Below the pieces are notes generated by a model. That model searched no databases, was not told the origin of the DNA, and saw nothing but the letters and a program-made list of their open reading frames with translations. A stretch of DNA of 64,000 nt, from the NCBI GenBank assembly GCA_008180335.1, contig VTEF01000002.1:697648-761647 (forward strand), read 5' to 3'. Below, piece after piece: positions 34,576 to 42,767 of this stretch. The translations under genes and the position numbers were made by a program. Numbering within the stretch: the first letter of the stretch is position 1; each line of letters opens with the position of its first letter. The stretch is from Priestia megaterium (GTDB lineage: Bacteria; Bacillota; Bacilli; Bacillales; Bacillaceae_H).

Positions 34576-35643
34576 ATGGAGAAATCATTTGTTAGAAAGA
34601 TTTTGTTAAACAAAACGAGTGCATTTTACATATTTAGTATCTTGATTGTCTTTATTTCAGTCATTATGGGTGTCTTCATCGGAACCGTTTCGTTAACGAT
34701 AAAAGATACAATTTATATTATTATTCAAAATATAACAAATTTATCATTGTATGATGGGCCAAGTAATATGGAACTGATTATTTGGGAAATCCGGTTTCCG
34801 CGGGTTGTTGTTGCGTTTTTAGTAGGCGCTTCTCTCTCGCTTGCAGGTGCAGCTTTTCAAGGTTTGCTGCGAAATTCATTGGCGGATCCTTATACAATTG
34901 GCGTGTCATCTGGTGCAACTTTAGGAACGGTTTTAGCAATTTATTTTCAGTGGAGTATTTTTGGTTGGGTAACATTTACTTTGCCTGTAGTCGGAATTCT
35001 CTCTGGGTTTTTGACACTCTTGCTTGTTTTTGGCATCACAAAGCTTGCAAGCGGTACACTAGCTAATGAGACAATCATCTTATCAGGGATTATTTTGTCT
35101 TCCTTTATGAGCGCTCTTATCTCCTTAATTGTTGCGTTATCCCCCGAGCAAGATGTACGTCAAATTTTATATTGGCTGATGGGAAGTGTATCGATGCGAG
35201 GATGGGGGCATGTTCAGCTTCTTATGCCGTTTTTTGTGAGTGGAATGATTGTATTACTATTGAACTATCGTGAATTAAACGGTCTTGCCTTTGGCGATCA
35301 ATCAGCCCAATTTATGGGCATTAATGTGAAAAGAAAAAAACGGATTGTATTAATAGGTGCATCTGTCTTAACAGGAGCAGCGGTTTCGGTATCTGGTGCA
35401 ATTGGATTTGTCGGGTTAGTCATTCCGCATTTAGTACGTCTAGTTGTAGGCGCAAACCATAAGCATGTTTTGCCGCTGTCTATTTTAATTGGAGGCAGTT
35501 ATTTAGTGCTAGCAGATCTAGTTGCCAGAACAGTTCTGCAGCCTCAAGAGCTGCCGATTGGCGTCGTTACAGCTCTAATCGGATCTCCGGTTTTTACGTT
35601 GCTGCTTATTAAAGAACGCATAAGGAAAAGAGGGTTATCATGA
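34576..35643 (+). CDS. btuC: FecCD-family permease, BtuC-like
   Basis: A 355-aa permease with about ten hydrophobic segments and FecCD motifs: RFPRVVVAFLVGASLSLAGA, FQGLLRNSLADPYTIGVSSGA, and the ATPase-coupling GAIGFVGLVIPHLVRLVVG. Position after the cobalamin riboswitch and cbiP identifies corrinoids as the likely substrate rather than iron-siderophores. ATG 34576 lies 9 nt after GAGGGAG, and I preferred it to the TTG at 34567. The stop overlaps the next ATG (ATGA). No binding-protein gene (btuF) is in the cluster. Confidence 0.88.
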   Translation: MEKSFVRKILLNKTSAFYIFSILIVFISVIMGVFIGTVSLTIKDTIYIIIQNITNLSLYDGPSNMELIIWEIRFPRVVVAFLVGASLSLAGAAFQGLLRNSLADPYTIGVSSGATLGTVLAIYFQWSIFGWVTFTLPVVGILSGFLTLLLVFGITKLASGTLANETIILSGIILSSFMSALISLIVALSPEQDVRQILYWLMGSVSMRGWGHVQLLMPFFVSGMIVLLLNYRELNGLAFGDQSAQFMGINVKRKKRIVLIGASVLTGAAVSVSGAIGFVGLVIPHLVRLVVGANHKHVLPLSILIGGSYLVLADLVARTVLQPQELPIGVVTALIGSPVFTLLLIKERIRKRGLS

Positions 35644-36941
35644 TCGAACTTCGCGGCGTAACAGGAGGATATCACCGAAAAAAGCCCACTGTGAAAAATA
35701 TTACATTTCAAGTAGAAAAAGGGTCATTTTGCGCATTATTAGGACCGAATGGCAGCGGAAAGACCACACTCGTTCGCTTAATGATGAATGTTATTTCAAT
35801 TCATCAAGGTGAAATATTATTAGAAGGAAAACCCGTGGATTCCTATTCAGCCGTTCAGTTAGCCAAAAAAATCGCAGTGATGACACAAGAAAATCAAATT
35901 GGTCTTGAATTTACAGTAAGAGAAATTGTAGCACTAGGCCGATACCCGTTTCAATCAAAAAGTCTATTGAGCACAGAATCGAAGGAAGATCGCGCAATCA
36001 TTGAGCAAGTAATGAAGCTCACGGATGTTTGGCGCTACAGAAATCATTTATTTAACGCATTAAGCGGTGGGGAGAAACAGCGGGTCTTGCTTGCAAAAGC
36101 ATTAGCTCAAGAGCCGGAGTATTTGCTGTTAGATGAGCCGACTAATCATCTTGATGTTAAGCATACGATGGAACTTCTTCATTTATTAAAAAAGCTGCAA
36201 CTTGAAACAAATTTAACGATTGTTGCCATTTTGCATGATTTAAATATTGCCTCGCTCTTTGCGGATGACGCAGTCCTTTTAAAAGAGGGAGAAGTTCACG
36301 AAATAGGTGTAGATAACATTTTTGGAGAAAATGATACGTTAAAAAATGTATATGATGTTGACTTGTATCTTTCGCATCATCCTGTCGTTGATAAGCGTCA
36401 GTTAGCGTATATACCATCAAAAAGTGAAAAAAAGCCTCTCGTGTTTGCTGATTTATATGAACTAACAGAACTAGATGATTGTGTTACTTTAACATTTCAG
36501 CAGTCATTTCGTACCGTATCGATTGGAAAGCAGGGGAAAGGGATTCATTGGTGTAGAAAGATTATTCAATCTGAAAGAGAAAATCAAGAAAGAGATCACC
36601 AAGCTCTTTTATGGAGCGGTATCGACCATCGTTATACGTATCTTTTTTTACAAGAAATCGAGCATCATGAGTGGTTATTTTTGTTCACGAAAGAAAAAAA
36701 TGAAGATACAGTACATATTGTAACCGTGACAGCTGCATCTTTGTCAGATGAAACCCTGCTGAATACGGCAGTTCAAATAGCTGAACAGCGAGCATTGCTT
36801 CACATTAAAGGTGGTCATATTGTTGTTTCATCACTTCGGAAAGCAGGGGAATACAGCGAGGTTCAGGACGAAGTGAAAGACACTATACAGCGCGAGCTAC
36901 ACAAGTATGTAAACAGCTGTTCTGCATTTAATCGGCAGTAA
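35640..36941 (+). CDS. btuD: BtuD-like corrinoid ABC ATPase with C-terminal extension
   Basis: A 433-aa protein. Residues 1-255 are a FecE-type ATPase: Walker A GPNGSGKTT, MTQENQIGLEFTVREIV, signature LSGGEKQRVLLAKAL, Walker B YLLLDEPTNHLD, H-loop ILHD. Residues about 262-433 are an extra domain, as in B. subtilis YvrA (about 440 aa). Some BtuD proteins are fused to CbiZ, an amidohydrolase that remodels cobinamides; the segment LSDETLLNTAVQIAEQRALL loosely recalls the CbiZ C-terminal region, but I cannot confirm catalytic motifs. Coupled to btuC. Confidence 0.82.
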   Translation: MIELRGVTGGYHRKKPTVKNITFQVEKGSFCALLGPNGSGKTTLVRLMMNVISIHQGEILLEGKPVDSYSAVQLAKKIAVMTQENQIGLEFTVREIVALGRYPFQSKSLLSTESKEDRAIIEQVMKLTDVWRYRNHLFNALSGGEKQRVLLAKALAQEPEYLLLDEPTNHLDVKHTMELLHLLKKLQLETNLTIVAILHDLNIASLFADDAVLLKEGEVHEIGVDNIFGENDTLKNVYDVDLYLSHHPVVDKRQLAYIPSKSEKKPLVFADLYELTELDDCVTLTFQQSFRTVSIGKQGKGIHWCRKIIQSERENQERDHQALLWSGIDHRYTYLFLQEIEHHEWLFLFTKEKNEDTVHIVTVTAASLSDETLLNTAVQIAEQRALLHIKGGHIVVSSLRKAGEYSEVQDEVKDTIQRELHKYVNSCSAFNRQ

Positions 36942-37030
36942 TCCCGATAGTAAGGGGAACCACTAACAATCGGCAGGAGAGCAAGAAAGTACTACTAAAT
37001 GAGGGTTTGCTTAATTTTTCTATTTATTAA

Positions 37031-37080
37031 TAAAGCTGTCTCTTAAGCTTATTTTGAATAAGGTTAAGAGACAGCTTTTC
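37031..37080 (+). terminator. Rho-independent terminator of the cbiP-btuCD operon
   Basis: AAAGCTGTCTCTTAA... / TTAAGAGACAGCTTT, a 15-bp stem with T-rich tail. Confidence 0.88.
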
Positions 37081-37255
37081 ATTTCTCCTTCATTTAACTA
37101 TGCTTCTAAAAGCCCTTCCTTTTGTTTTTTTTGGCTTCAATCTATTTTTAAACCCGGCTGGCGCAGCCACAATCGCACAGGTTTTCCTAAAAGTCTTGAG
37201 CAGGTAAATCAAAGCAAGCTATTCTTTCATAATATATAAGCGCTGTGAATACTAT
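37081..37255. other. Intergenic, nothing convincing
   Basis: About 175 bases between two terminators. A short minus-strand open stretch (SRLLGKPVRLWLRQPGLKID) has no start codon or ribosome site and is flanked by stops; it may be a gene remnant but is not supportable as a gene. Confidence 0.4.
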
Positions 37256-37290
37256 CAAAAAACGTCCATGTTAATCAAAACCATGGACGT
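37256..37290 (-). terminator. Terminator overlapping the 3' end of the Hsp20 gene
   Basis: On the - strand ACGTCCATG (inside the last codons) pairs with CATGGACGT beyond the stop, followed by six T. The coding end and the terminator share bases. Confidence 0.8.
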
Positions 37291-37762
37291 CAATCTCTGT
37301 AACAGGGAGATTATGATATTTGATAAGCTTAATCTCTAATATTCCGTTTCGATAGCTTGCTTTACTTCCTTTGCGGCTAACAGAACACGGTAACTTCCAT
37401 TCTTCGCGAAAAGGTTCATCGTCATAGTATCCTTCTATCATACAGGAATAAGGGGTGTGAGCTACTTTTAATTGTTGCACTGCTTCTTTATTTTGCAGTG
37501 GCAGCTGAATAATGCATTCTTCGTGCGTTTCAAAAATCGTAGGCTGCAGTTTTGTATGCTGCTCTTTAGTTTGAGAAAGCTGCTGGTCATACATTTGCTG
37601 TGCTTGCTTGAAAAATTCATTGTTTTTCATAAAGCCTGGAAAAGACTGCCCCATTGCATTAGACAAGACTTGTTGTACATATTGATCAATATTTTTAGGG
37701 TTTAGATTTCCATTAAAACCCTCTCCTTGATTTTTAAATGGAAATTTCCCAAAAGGAAACAT
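37271..37762 (-). CDS. Hsp20/alpha-crystallin-like spore protein (GerT/CotP type)
   Basis: A 163-aa protein: an N-terminal Gly/Phe/Asn-rich arm (FPFGKFPFKNQGEGFNGNLN), a helical Gln-rich segment (about 45-75), and a C-terminal beta domain of Hsp20 type (about 77-160) ending in the edge pattern KLPCSVSRKGSKASYRNGILEIKL, like the GxLxI motif of small heat-shock proteins. It resembles GerT/CotP-type spore coat Hsp20 proteins of Bacillus, which affect germination. The strong AAAGGAGG precedes the ATG. No clear sporulation promoter was recognised, so the spore role rests on similarity. Confidence 0.65.
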   Translation of the reverse strand: MFPFGKFPFKNQGEGFNGNLNPKNIDQYVQQVLSNAMGQSFPGFMKNNEFFKQAQQMYDQQLSQTKEQHTKLQPTIFETHEECIIQLPLQNKEAVQQLKVAHTPYSCMIEGYYDDEPFREEWKLPCSVSRKGSKASYRNGILEIKLIKYHNLPVTEIDVHGFD

Positions 37763-37830
37763 AAAGCAATCCTCCTTTAGAAAAATAGGGCTTCATCAGA
37801 TAATTTCAAAAGTGAAAAATTTATAATTGA

Positions 37831-37878
37831 AGGTCAGGATAGACCTCTTTCTTTTATCTGAAATTGAAAGAGGTTTTA
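37831..37878 (+). other. Mutually exclusive hairpins with T tail
   Basis: AGGTC-N6-GACCT (37831-37846) overlaps ACCTCTTTC / GAAAGAGGT (37843-37874), which is followed by TTTTATA. The shared GACCT segment can pair in only one of them, as in attenuators. No + strand gene follows, so its role is unclear. Confidence 0.35.
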
Positions 37879-38096
37879 TACTTGGTTTTCAATAGGAGCA
37901 GGATGGGGAAGGTTCGAGTCTTGATGCCCTCTTATTCGAACTGCTGTTTATTTTCCTGCTGAAAAGGTGTATAGCATTTGAACCGTCCCTTATTTTATAA
38001 AATGATGTTTTCTATGTATCGTATGAAGGCAAAAGCCTAAAGGTGCATCAACAGACTGAGTAAATAAAGATCAAGCGCATATTTACATATTGAAAT
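37879..38096. other. Intergenic, nothing recognised
   Basis: About 220 bases with no credible gene. Only a small AGGC-AAAA-GCCT hairpin near 38024 is visible, too short to interpret. Confidence 0.4.
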
Positions 38097-38131
38097 GAAG
38101 AAAACCGCCTTTTCCCTATGCGGAAAAAGCG
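38097..38131 (-). terminator. Terminator of the PAS-STAS gene
   Basis: On the - strand a CGCTTTTTCC / GGGAAAAGGCG stem, loop GCATA, followed by GTTTTC. Confidence 0.7.
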
Positions 38132-38161
38132 ATTGAGAGAGGATTAATTAATCATATGTTG

Positions 38162-38944
38162 TTACTGCCCAATAGGTGCAATTGTCTTTCCTTCTAATTC
38201 TAAAATATAAGCAATGCTTTGCCGTACAGTTGAAAATGTTTTCCAGTTATAGTCAGAATGAACGAGAGAGATTGCCATTTGCGATGAGATACCAACAATG
38301 ATGCACGTAGTACCAATTAAGCGCAGCCCTTCATGAATCATATTGATATAATGCCCATTGTCCTCATCTAATGATGTCAATGATGATAAATCAATTAAAA
38401 CATAACGTACTTGTTCTTTTACCGAAGCGGTAAGAATTGCTTCCATCAATTTACGTCCGCGTTCAATATTCATTTTTCCGACAATCGGAACAGCTATTAT
38501 TTCATCCCATACTTTTAAAAAGGGCGTAGATAATTCTTTAATTAATTGCTCCCGTTCTTGTTCAGCTTCAGCTTGTCTTGTTACGTCTAAGAGCATTAAT
38601 AAATATCCGTGCCGCTTGCCGTCTTGGCTATCAATTGGGTGGATAACAGTTTCTGCTATATATGTATCTTTAATATTAATACGAGCGCGATGAGTCGAAG
38701 TTAACGATGTTAATATAGCATGCTGATGATGCGGATTTGTATGGAACGTATCCATATGCATGCCAATTAATTCTTCACAGCTTGAAATTCCATACATTTT
38801 AATAAGTGGTTCTAGTGTTTCTACAGCTTTTGCATTCATCCATCGAATGTGGCAGGAAGCATCTGAAATAATGACTGTCTCGTGAATATTTTCTAAAATA
38901 AGTTGTTCATTGAATTGTAAAGGGAATTGACCCATTGCATGCAT
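38162..38944 (-). CDS. PAS-STAS protein, RsbR-like
   Basis: A 260-aa protein with an N-terminal PAS domain (about residues 18-125: NIHETVIISDASCHIRWMNAKAVETLEPL and VIHPIDSQDGKRHGYLLMLLDVT), a linker helix, and a C-terminal STAS domain (about 140-250: VPIVGKMNIERGRKLMEAIL, YVLIDLSSLTSLDEDNG). This is the layout of stressosome RsbR paralogues, which feed environmental signals to SigB; in those the STAS domain carries phosphorylated Thr/Ser residues, and here SSLTS offers candidates. The ligand of the PAS domain is unknown. AAGGAG lies 9 nt before the ATG. Monocistronic. Confidence 0.78.
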   Translation of the reverse strand: MHAMGQFPLQFNEQLILENIHETVIISDASCHIRWMNAKAVETLEPLIKMYGISSCEELIGMHMDTFHTNPHHQHAILTSLTSTHRARINIKDTYIAETVIHPIDSQDGKRHGYLLMLLDVTRQAEAEQEREQLIKELSTPFLKVWDEIIAVPIVGKMNIERGRKLMEAILTASVKEQVRYVLIDLSSLTSLDEDNGHYINMIHEGLRLIGTTCIIVGISSQMAISLVHSDYNWKTFSTVRQSIAYILELEGKTIAPIGQ

Positions 38945-39543
38945 TTTAAAAATCTCCTTAAATGTAAAGTTTGTCTCTCTATTTTATAGTAAAAAATAGA
39001 GAGAATGCTAGATGACTTTTTCTAAATATTCCCTGAATCGATAGTGACTCTTTATGTAAGAAGGAAAGCGGACTTTATAAAAATCTAAAACGAAGATTAT
39101 AATACGCCATAATAGAGCCTTATGATAAGCCATGTTTGACATCATCGTTTGTGGAGACTGACATCAAGTGGATTCGTTGCAAACTCAAGTTCAGCTCTTA
39201 CAATTATTTTCTCTTTTTGAACAGCAGGTTCCTGCACGATTTGTAAAATCCTGTAATTATCTTGCGTCACTACTCTCCTTTCAGGACTGAAAGGAGCTAG
39301 AAGGATCGTTATCAATGCAGCATCAATTAAATGTATAGAGAAATGGGGAAACACAGACCTTATACATAAATTGTAATGTAGTGAAAAGTTTAAGTATAAA
39401 TGGTCAATGATAAGCAGGAAGAATGCGCAAGATAGGCTAGATATGCTATTATGTTACTAATTGATTAATCCGATAGGGACACTTAGTCATAATGTATTTC
39501 TACTGATTAATATTTTGAGCAGTGGAAAAGGGAGATGAAATAG
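38945..39543. other. Long intergenic region with one candidate small gene
   Basis: 600 bases between divergent genes. Apart from the 42-codon frame at 39142-39270 (-) and its palindromic ribosome-site region, I see no gene. The last 100 bases should hold the acyl-CoA dehydrogenase promoter, but no consensus stood out. Confidence 0.5.
39142..39270 (-). CDS. Candidate 42-aa protein
   Basis: GTG start at 39270 with an excellent GAAAGGAG ending 4 nt upstream; the frame reads MTQDNYRILQIVQEPAVQKE and continues with EKIIVRAELEFATNP, ending at TGA. Charged, soluble, no recognised family. The Shine-Dalgarno is one arm of a perfect 10-bp inverted repeat (39275-39296), so it could be masked in the mRNA. 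Composition looks protein-like, but expression is unproven. Confidence 0.4.
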   Translation of the reverse strand: MTQDNYRILQIVQEPAVQKEKIIVRAELEFATNPLDVSLHKR

Positions 39544-40689
39544 ATGACGGTTTCATTTGTAAAGAAGGAGCAGAAAACAGATTATAATAAAATTGCTTCT
39601 CTTATTGAAAAGTTTCGTGAACGAGCACCTCAAATAGATAAAGATAGCGCCTTTCCGTTTCAAAATATAAAAGAATTAAAAGAGGCCGGCTACACAAAAT
39701 GGTCACTGGGCCCTGAATATGGCGGGCAGGAACTATCATTATATGATTTTTTGTTATATCAAGAATTGATTGCACAAGGCGACGCTTCAACGGCACTGGG
39801 CATTGGCTGGCATATGGGGCTAGCGATGGACCTTTATGAAAAGCGTCCATGGAAAGAAGAAACACTCCATTTCTTATTTAGCGAAATTGAAAAGGGGGCG
39901 CTTATTAATAGTGCAGCGACGGAACCGAAAACAGGGAGTCCAACTCGCGGAGGTAGACCAGAAACAACAGCTGTAAAAACAGAAGCTGGCTGGATCATTA
40001 ATGGACGGAAAACATTTACGACGATGTCTCCAGTCCTGGATTATTTTCTAGTAAAAGCCTGGATTGATGGAGAAGACATTGTCGGACAATTTATTGTTCC
40101 TCGCGATACACCTGGTTTATCAATCGAAGAAACATGGGACATGATTGCGATGCGCGGTACTGGGAGTCACGATTTAGTTTTAGCAAATGTAGAAGTGAAA
40201 CATGACTTTTTAGTTGATCGATTAGGAGGATTCAAAAAGCCGGAAGCAAGCGGCTGGCTCCTGCATATTCCAGCCTGCTACATAGGCATTGCGATTGCAG
40301 CTCGTGATTACGCTGTGAAATTTGCAAAAGAATATTCACCTAACAGCATTAGCGGAACCATCAGCGAACTTGCCAATGTTCAGATGTTAATAGGGGAAAT
40401 TGAATTAGAACTCATGAAAGCACGCCACTTTATGTACAGCGTAGCTGAGAAATGGGATTGTTCTTCCAACCGTAATGCGTTACAAGGTGAACTTGCAGCC
40501 GTGAAGCATGTTGTTACAAATAGTGCGGTTCATGTTGTTGATAAAGCAATGCGAGTTGTTGGAGCAAGAAGCTTGCAGCGAAGCAATCCGCTTCAGCGCT
40601 ATTATCGCGACGTGCGTGCAGGCCTGCATAATCCGCCAATGGATGACATGACTATTTTAAATTTAGCGAAGCAAGCCTTTGCTGAATAA
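39544..40689 (+). CDS. Acyl-CoA dehydrogenase family protein (YdbM-like)
   Basis: A 381-aa flavoprotein matching B. subtilis YdbM in length. It has the acyl-CoA dehydrogenase layout: helical N-domain with LGPEYGGQELSLYDFLLYQELIAQGD, beta-domain FAD contacts in NSAATEPKTGSPTRGG and GWIINGRKTFTTMSP, and C-terminal helices with VVGARSLQRSNPLQRYYRDVRAGLHNPPMDD. The usual catalytic Glu of fatty-acyl enzymes is not evident, and the GRKTFTT region recalls DszC/SfnC-type monooxygenases, so the substrate may not be a fatty acyl-CoA. AAGGGAGATG precedes the ATG. Single gene with its own terminator. Confidence 0.82.
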   Translation: MTVSFVKKEQKTDYNKIASLIEKFRERAPQIDKDSAFPFQNIKELKEAGYTKWSLGPEYGGQELSLYDFLLYQELIAQGDASTALGIGWHMGLAMDLYEKRPWKEETLHFLFSEIEKGALINSAATEPKTGSPTRGGRPETTAVKTEAGWIINGRKTFTTMSPVLDYFLVKAWIDGEDIVGQFIVPRDTPGLSIEETWDMIAMRGTGSHDLVLANVEVKHDFLVDRLGGFKKPEASGWLLHIPACYIGIAIAARDYAVKFAKEYSPNSISGTISELANVQMLIGEIELELMKARHFMYSVAEKWDCSSNRNALQGELAAVKHVVTNSAVHVVDKAMRVVGARSLQRSNPLQRYYRDVRAGLHNPPMDDMTILNLAKQAFAE

Positions 40690-40742
40690 AGTAAAGTTTA
40701 ATCAGTGAGGGTCTTTCTGATAAAGCGGAATAAGATTGCGAA

Positions 40743-40789
40743 CGCGGCAACAAATTATTTTCTTGGAAAAATTTGTTGCCGTTTTTTTA
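40743..40789 (+). terminator. Rho-independent terminator
   Basis: CGGCAACAAATT / AATTTGTTGCCG, a 12-bp stem, then seven T. Confidence 0.9.
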
Positions 40790-40865
40790 TGTAAATCATA
40801 AAAATATTTGCTTTTATAGGTCACTCATCTAAGCAAACATATCAAGCTTTTCATAGACTGTATAG

Positions 40866-40894
40866 AATATTTAGTAAGGAGACAAGGATATATT
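40866..40894 (+). promoter_or_regulatory. Possible SigE-type promoter of the DUF2642 pair
   Basis: AATATT (40866-40871), 15-base spacer, GATATATT (40887-40894), six of eight matches to the SigE -10 CATACANT. Weak evidence of mother-cell expression. Confidence 0.3.
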
Positions 40895-40977
40895 CTACTA
40901 TATAAATATAGACGGATAGTATGAGTTTTTCTTTTTACTAAATATGATTGTTTACAATTTGAAAGGAGAAGATATTT

Positions 40978-41253
40978 ATGAGAAGAGCAACTCAGACGCG
41001 ATTACTATGCTGTACAACACCAACACCACCTACACCCCCAACAACACCAGTTCCTCTTAGAGCAAGATTATTAACCTTAATTAATGATAGAGTAGCCATC
41101 GAAACATTAACTGGCTCTTTAACTGGTGTGGGACTTAATTTATTTACAGGAATTTTAATCGCTGTTTTAGAAGATTATGTTGTTTTAGTTGATGACGAAT
41201 TATCAATGAATTTTATTAGAATTTCTCAGATTGAAGCTGTTAGAGGAATTTAA
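40978..41253 (+). CDS. DUF2642-like small protein with Pro/Thr-rich arm
   Basis: A 91-aa protein: a basic, Cys-containing start (MRRATQTRLLCCTTPTPPTP), a Pro/Thr arm, then a compact beta domain LRARLLTLINDRVAIETLTG, GILIAVLEDYVVLVDDE and NFIRISQIEAVRGI that fits the DUF2642 (Sm-like, LSM-type fold) pattern of Bacillus spore-coat-associated proteins. GAAAGGAG precedes the ATG. It is followed 17 bases later by a second protein of the same fold. A spore-surface role is inferred from family and context only. Confidence 0.6.
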   Translation: MRRATQTRLLCCTTPTPPTPPTTPVPLRARLLTLINDRVAIETLTGSLTGVGLNLFTGILIAVLEDYVVLVDDELSMNFIRISQIEAVRGI

Positions 41254-41270
41254 AAGGAGGGAGTTACATT

Positions 41271-41483
41271 ATGTTTTTAGACTTTTTAGTAGAAGAGTTA
41301 GCAAAACGTGTTGGTCAAGGAGCAGATTTTATTTTAGATAATCAAATCGTTGACGGTTTAATTGCGTCAGTATCTGCTGATCATGTAGTCGTAATCGAGC
41401 AATCAGCAGGCTATGGCGGGGCTGCACCAGTAGCTATTCCGTTTGATGCAATTAATACAGTTGTATTTTCTTACGATGACTAA
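41271..41483 (+). CDS. DUF2642-like small protein
   Basis: A 70-aa protein with VGQGADFILDNQIVDGLIASVSADHVVVIEQ then VAIPFDAINTVVFSYDD, the same beta-barrel pattern as its upstream neighbour (strand, turn, VVVI strand, IPFDAI strand). AAAAGGAGGGAG precedes the ATG. Its TAA touches the stop of the convergent glycosyltransferase with no base between. Function unknown; likely partner of the 91-aa protein. Confidence 0.6.
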   Translation: MFLDFLVEELAKRVGQGADFILDNQIVDGLIASVSADHVVVIEQSAGYGGAAPVAIPFDAINTVVFSYDD

Positions 41484-42767
41484 TTAAGTAAGGTATTTGA
41501 TGAAATCACTCCAATTGGGGTGGTTTTTTTTTGTTGTACTACATTTATGTTCTCTCACATTGTATACCGTAAAATCCTCATAGATTAAACGGCTGGTTTT
41601 TAATAAATCATTCAAAACACTTACATCCTCATACATTCTTCCGTTTTCAAACGGGAGAATTGGAAAACCATTGTTTTTTTTCAGCATAGATGCACGATAA
41701 ATTCTAGGTCCTAAAGGAAAACGATAAGCTAACAATTCATGTTTTTTGTGAACAGGAGTTCCTCTTACAACCTTTTTATGCCTAATATTTCCCGTACTTG
41801 TTTGCTTCCATCTCCGTAGATTTCCGTAAAGTACCGCTGCGTCAGGAGGCAATGTATTTAAATATTGGCAGATCGTACCTAGTGCATCAGGATCTAACCA
41901 ATCATCTGCATCCAATTCCAAGACGAATTCAGTTTCAATAGAAGGAAGCAGTTTGTTTAATGCTCTTGCTTTCCCTCCGTTTTCTGTCTGGAACAGCTCG
42001 AATTGAGCGTGTTTCTTCCATTTTTGCAGCTGGATATAAGAACCATCTGCTGAGCCGTCATCAATCACGTAGACCTTATTTGGCAGAGTGCTTTGCAGGA
42101 AACAAGAATTAATGGCTGTATCGATATATTCAGCCATGTTGTAAGTAGCAATCATGATAGAAAGTGAGGGGCTAGTAAGCTGAATGCTCGAACGATATTG
42201 ATATTTTTGAGCAAAGTCCATTTTTTGCATGATGTTTGCTGACTCTTTATGACGTCCTTTGTTTATAAATGGGTGATTTGTAGATGCAATAGAAGATTTG
42301 CTGATGACAGAAAGCCATGCTGGAAACAGAGCTTCTCTAAAAGGGATTTCATATGTTAAAAAAAATGGTTTTTCTTTTAAAAAAGAAGTTTTCATAAGAA
42401 AAGGCAGCTGAATGGACTTATCTTTTATTTGCGTACAATAAGCCATGACATGTTGATGGTCAGCTAATGCTAGATTGATATTTTGAACCGCTGCATTGAA
42501 AGAGTCTTGCTCATACAAAAATAAAACGTATTTGCCTGACAGTGAACGGATGCATTGATTTAATGTCATACCTAAGTCGTTGTTTATTAATTTTATTGAA
42601 TGTATTTTTTCAATACGAGAAGGGGCAGTTATGTTTAAGGATTGATCAACATCATCTATAACAGAAACATCGCTCACTCTGTCTGCAATGAAGCTTAAAG
42701 AATCTAAAGCTTGCTGAATGGAATGTGCGTCAAAATAGTCTAATAAAAAAACGTGAATATCTTTCAT
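41484..42767 (-). CDS. GT2 glycosyltransferase with degenerate N-terminal GT-A-like domain
   Basis: A 427-aa protein. The C-terminal half (about 205-427) is a standard GT2 enzyme: LSIMIATYNMAEYIDTAINS, VYVIDDGSADGS, ENGGKARALN, and DxD-type ELDADDW for metal-nucleotide sugar. The N-terminal 200 residues keep GT-A-like stretches (SVIDDVDQS, LINNDLGMTLNQCIRSLSGKYVLFLYEQDSF) without a metal motif, so this half looks inactive, perhaps a structural relic. It is at the left edge of the glycan island and transcribed away from it. Confidence 0.75.
   Translation of the reverse strand: MKDIHVFLLDYFDAHSIQQALDSLSFIADRVSDVSVIDDVDQSLNITAPSRIEKIHSIKLINNDLGMTLNQCIRSLSGKYVLFLYEQDSFNAAVQNINLALADHQHVMAYCTQIKDKSIQLPFLMKTSFLKEKPFFLTYEIPFREALFPAWLSVISKSSIASTNHPFINKGRHKESANIMQKMDFAQKYQYRSSIQLTSPSLSIMIATYNMAEYIDTAINSCFLQSTLPNKVYVIDDGSADGSYIQLQKWKKHAQFELFQTENGGKARALNKLLPSIETEFVLELDADDWLDPDALGTICQYLNTLPPDAAVLYGNLRRWKQTSTGNIRHKKVVRGTPVHKKHELLAYRFPLGPRIYRASMLKKNNGFPILPFENGRMYEDVSVLNDLLKTSRLIYEDFTVYNVREHKCSTTKKNHPNWSDFIKYLT
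41504..41532 (+). terminator. Terminator of DUF2642 pair, inside the convergent gene
   Basis: AATCACTCC-AATT-GGGGTGGTT (two G-T pairs) followed by eight T. It lies entirely within the last codons of the minus-strand glycosyltransferase. Confidence 0.75.

Noticed and set aside
37081-37255. Short minus-strand stretch SRLLGKPVRLWLRQPGLKID suggestive of a protein fragment
   Set aside because: Bounded by stops with no start codon or ribosome site; too short to claim a pseudogene.
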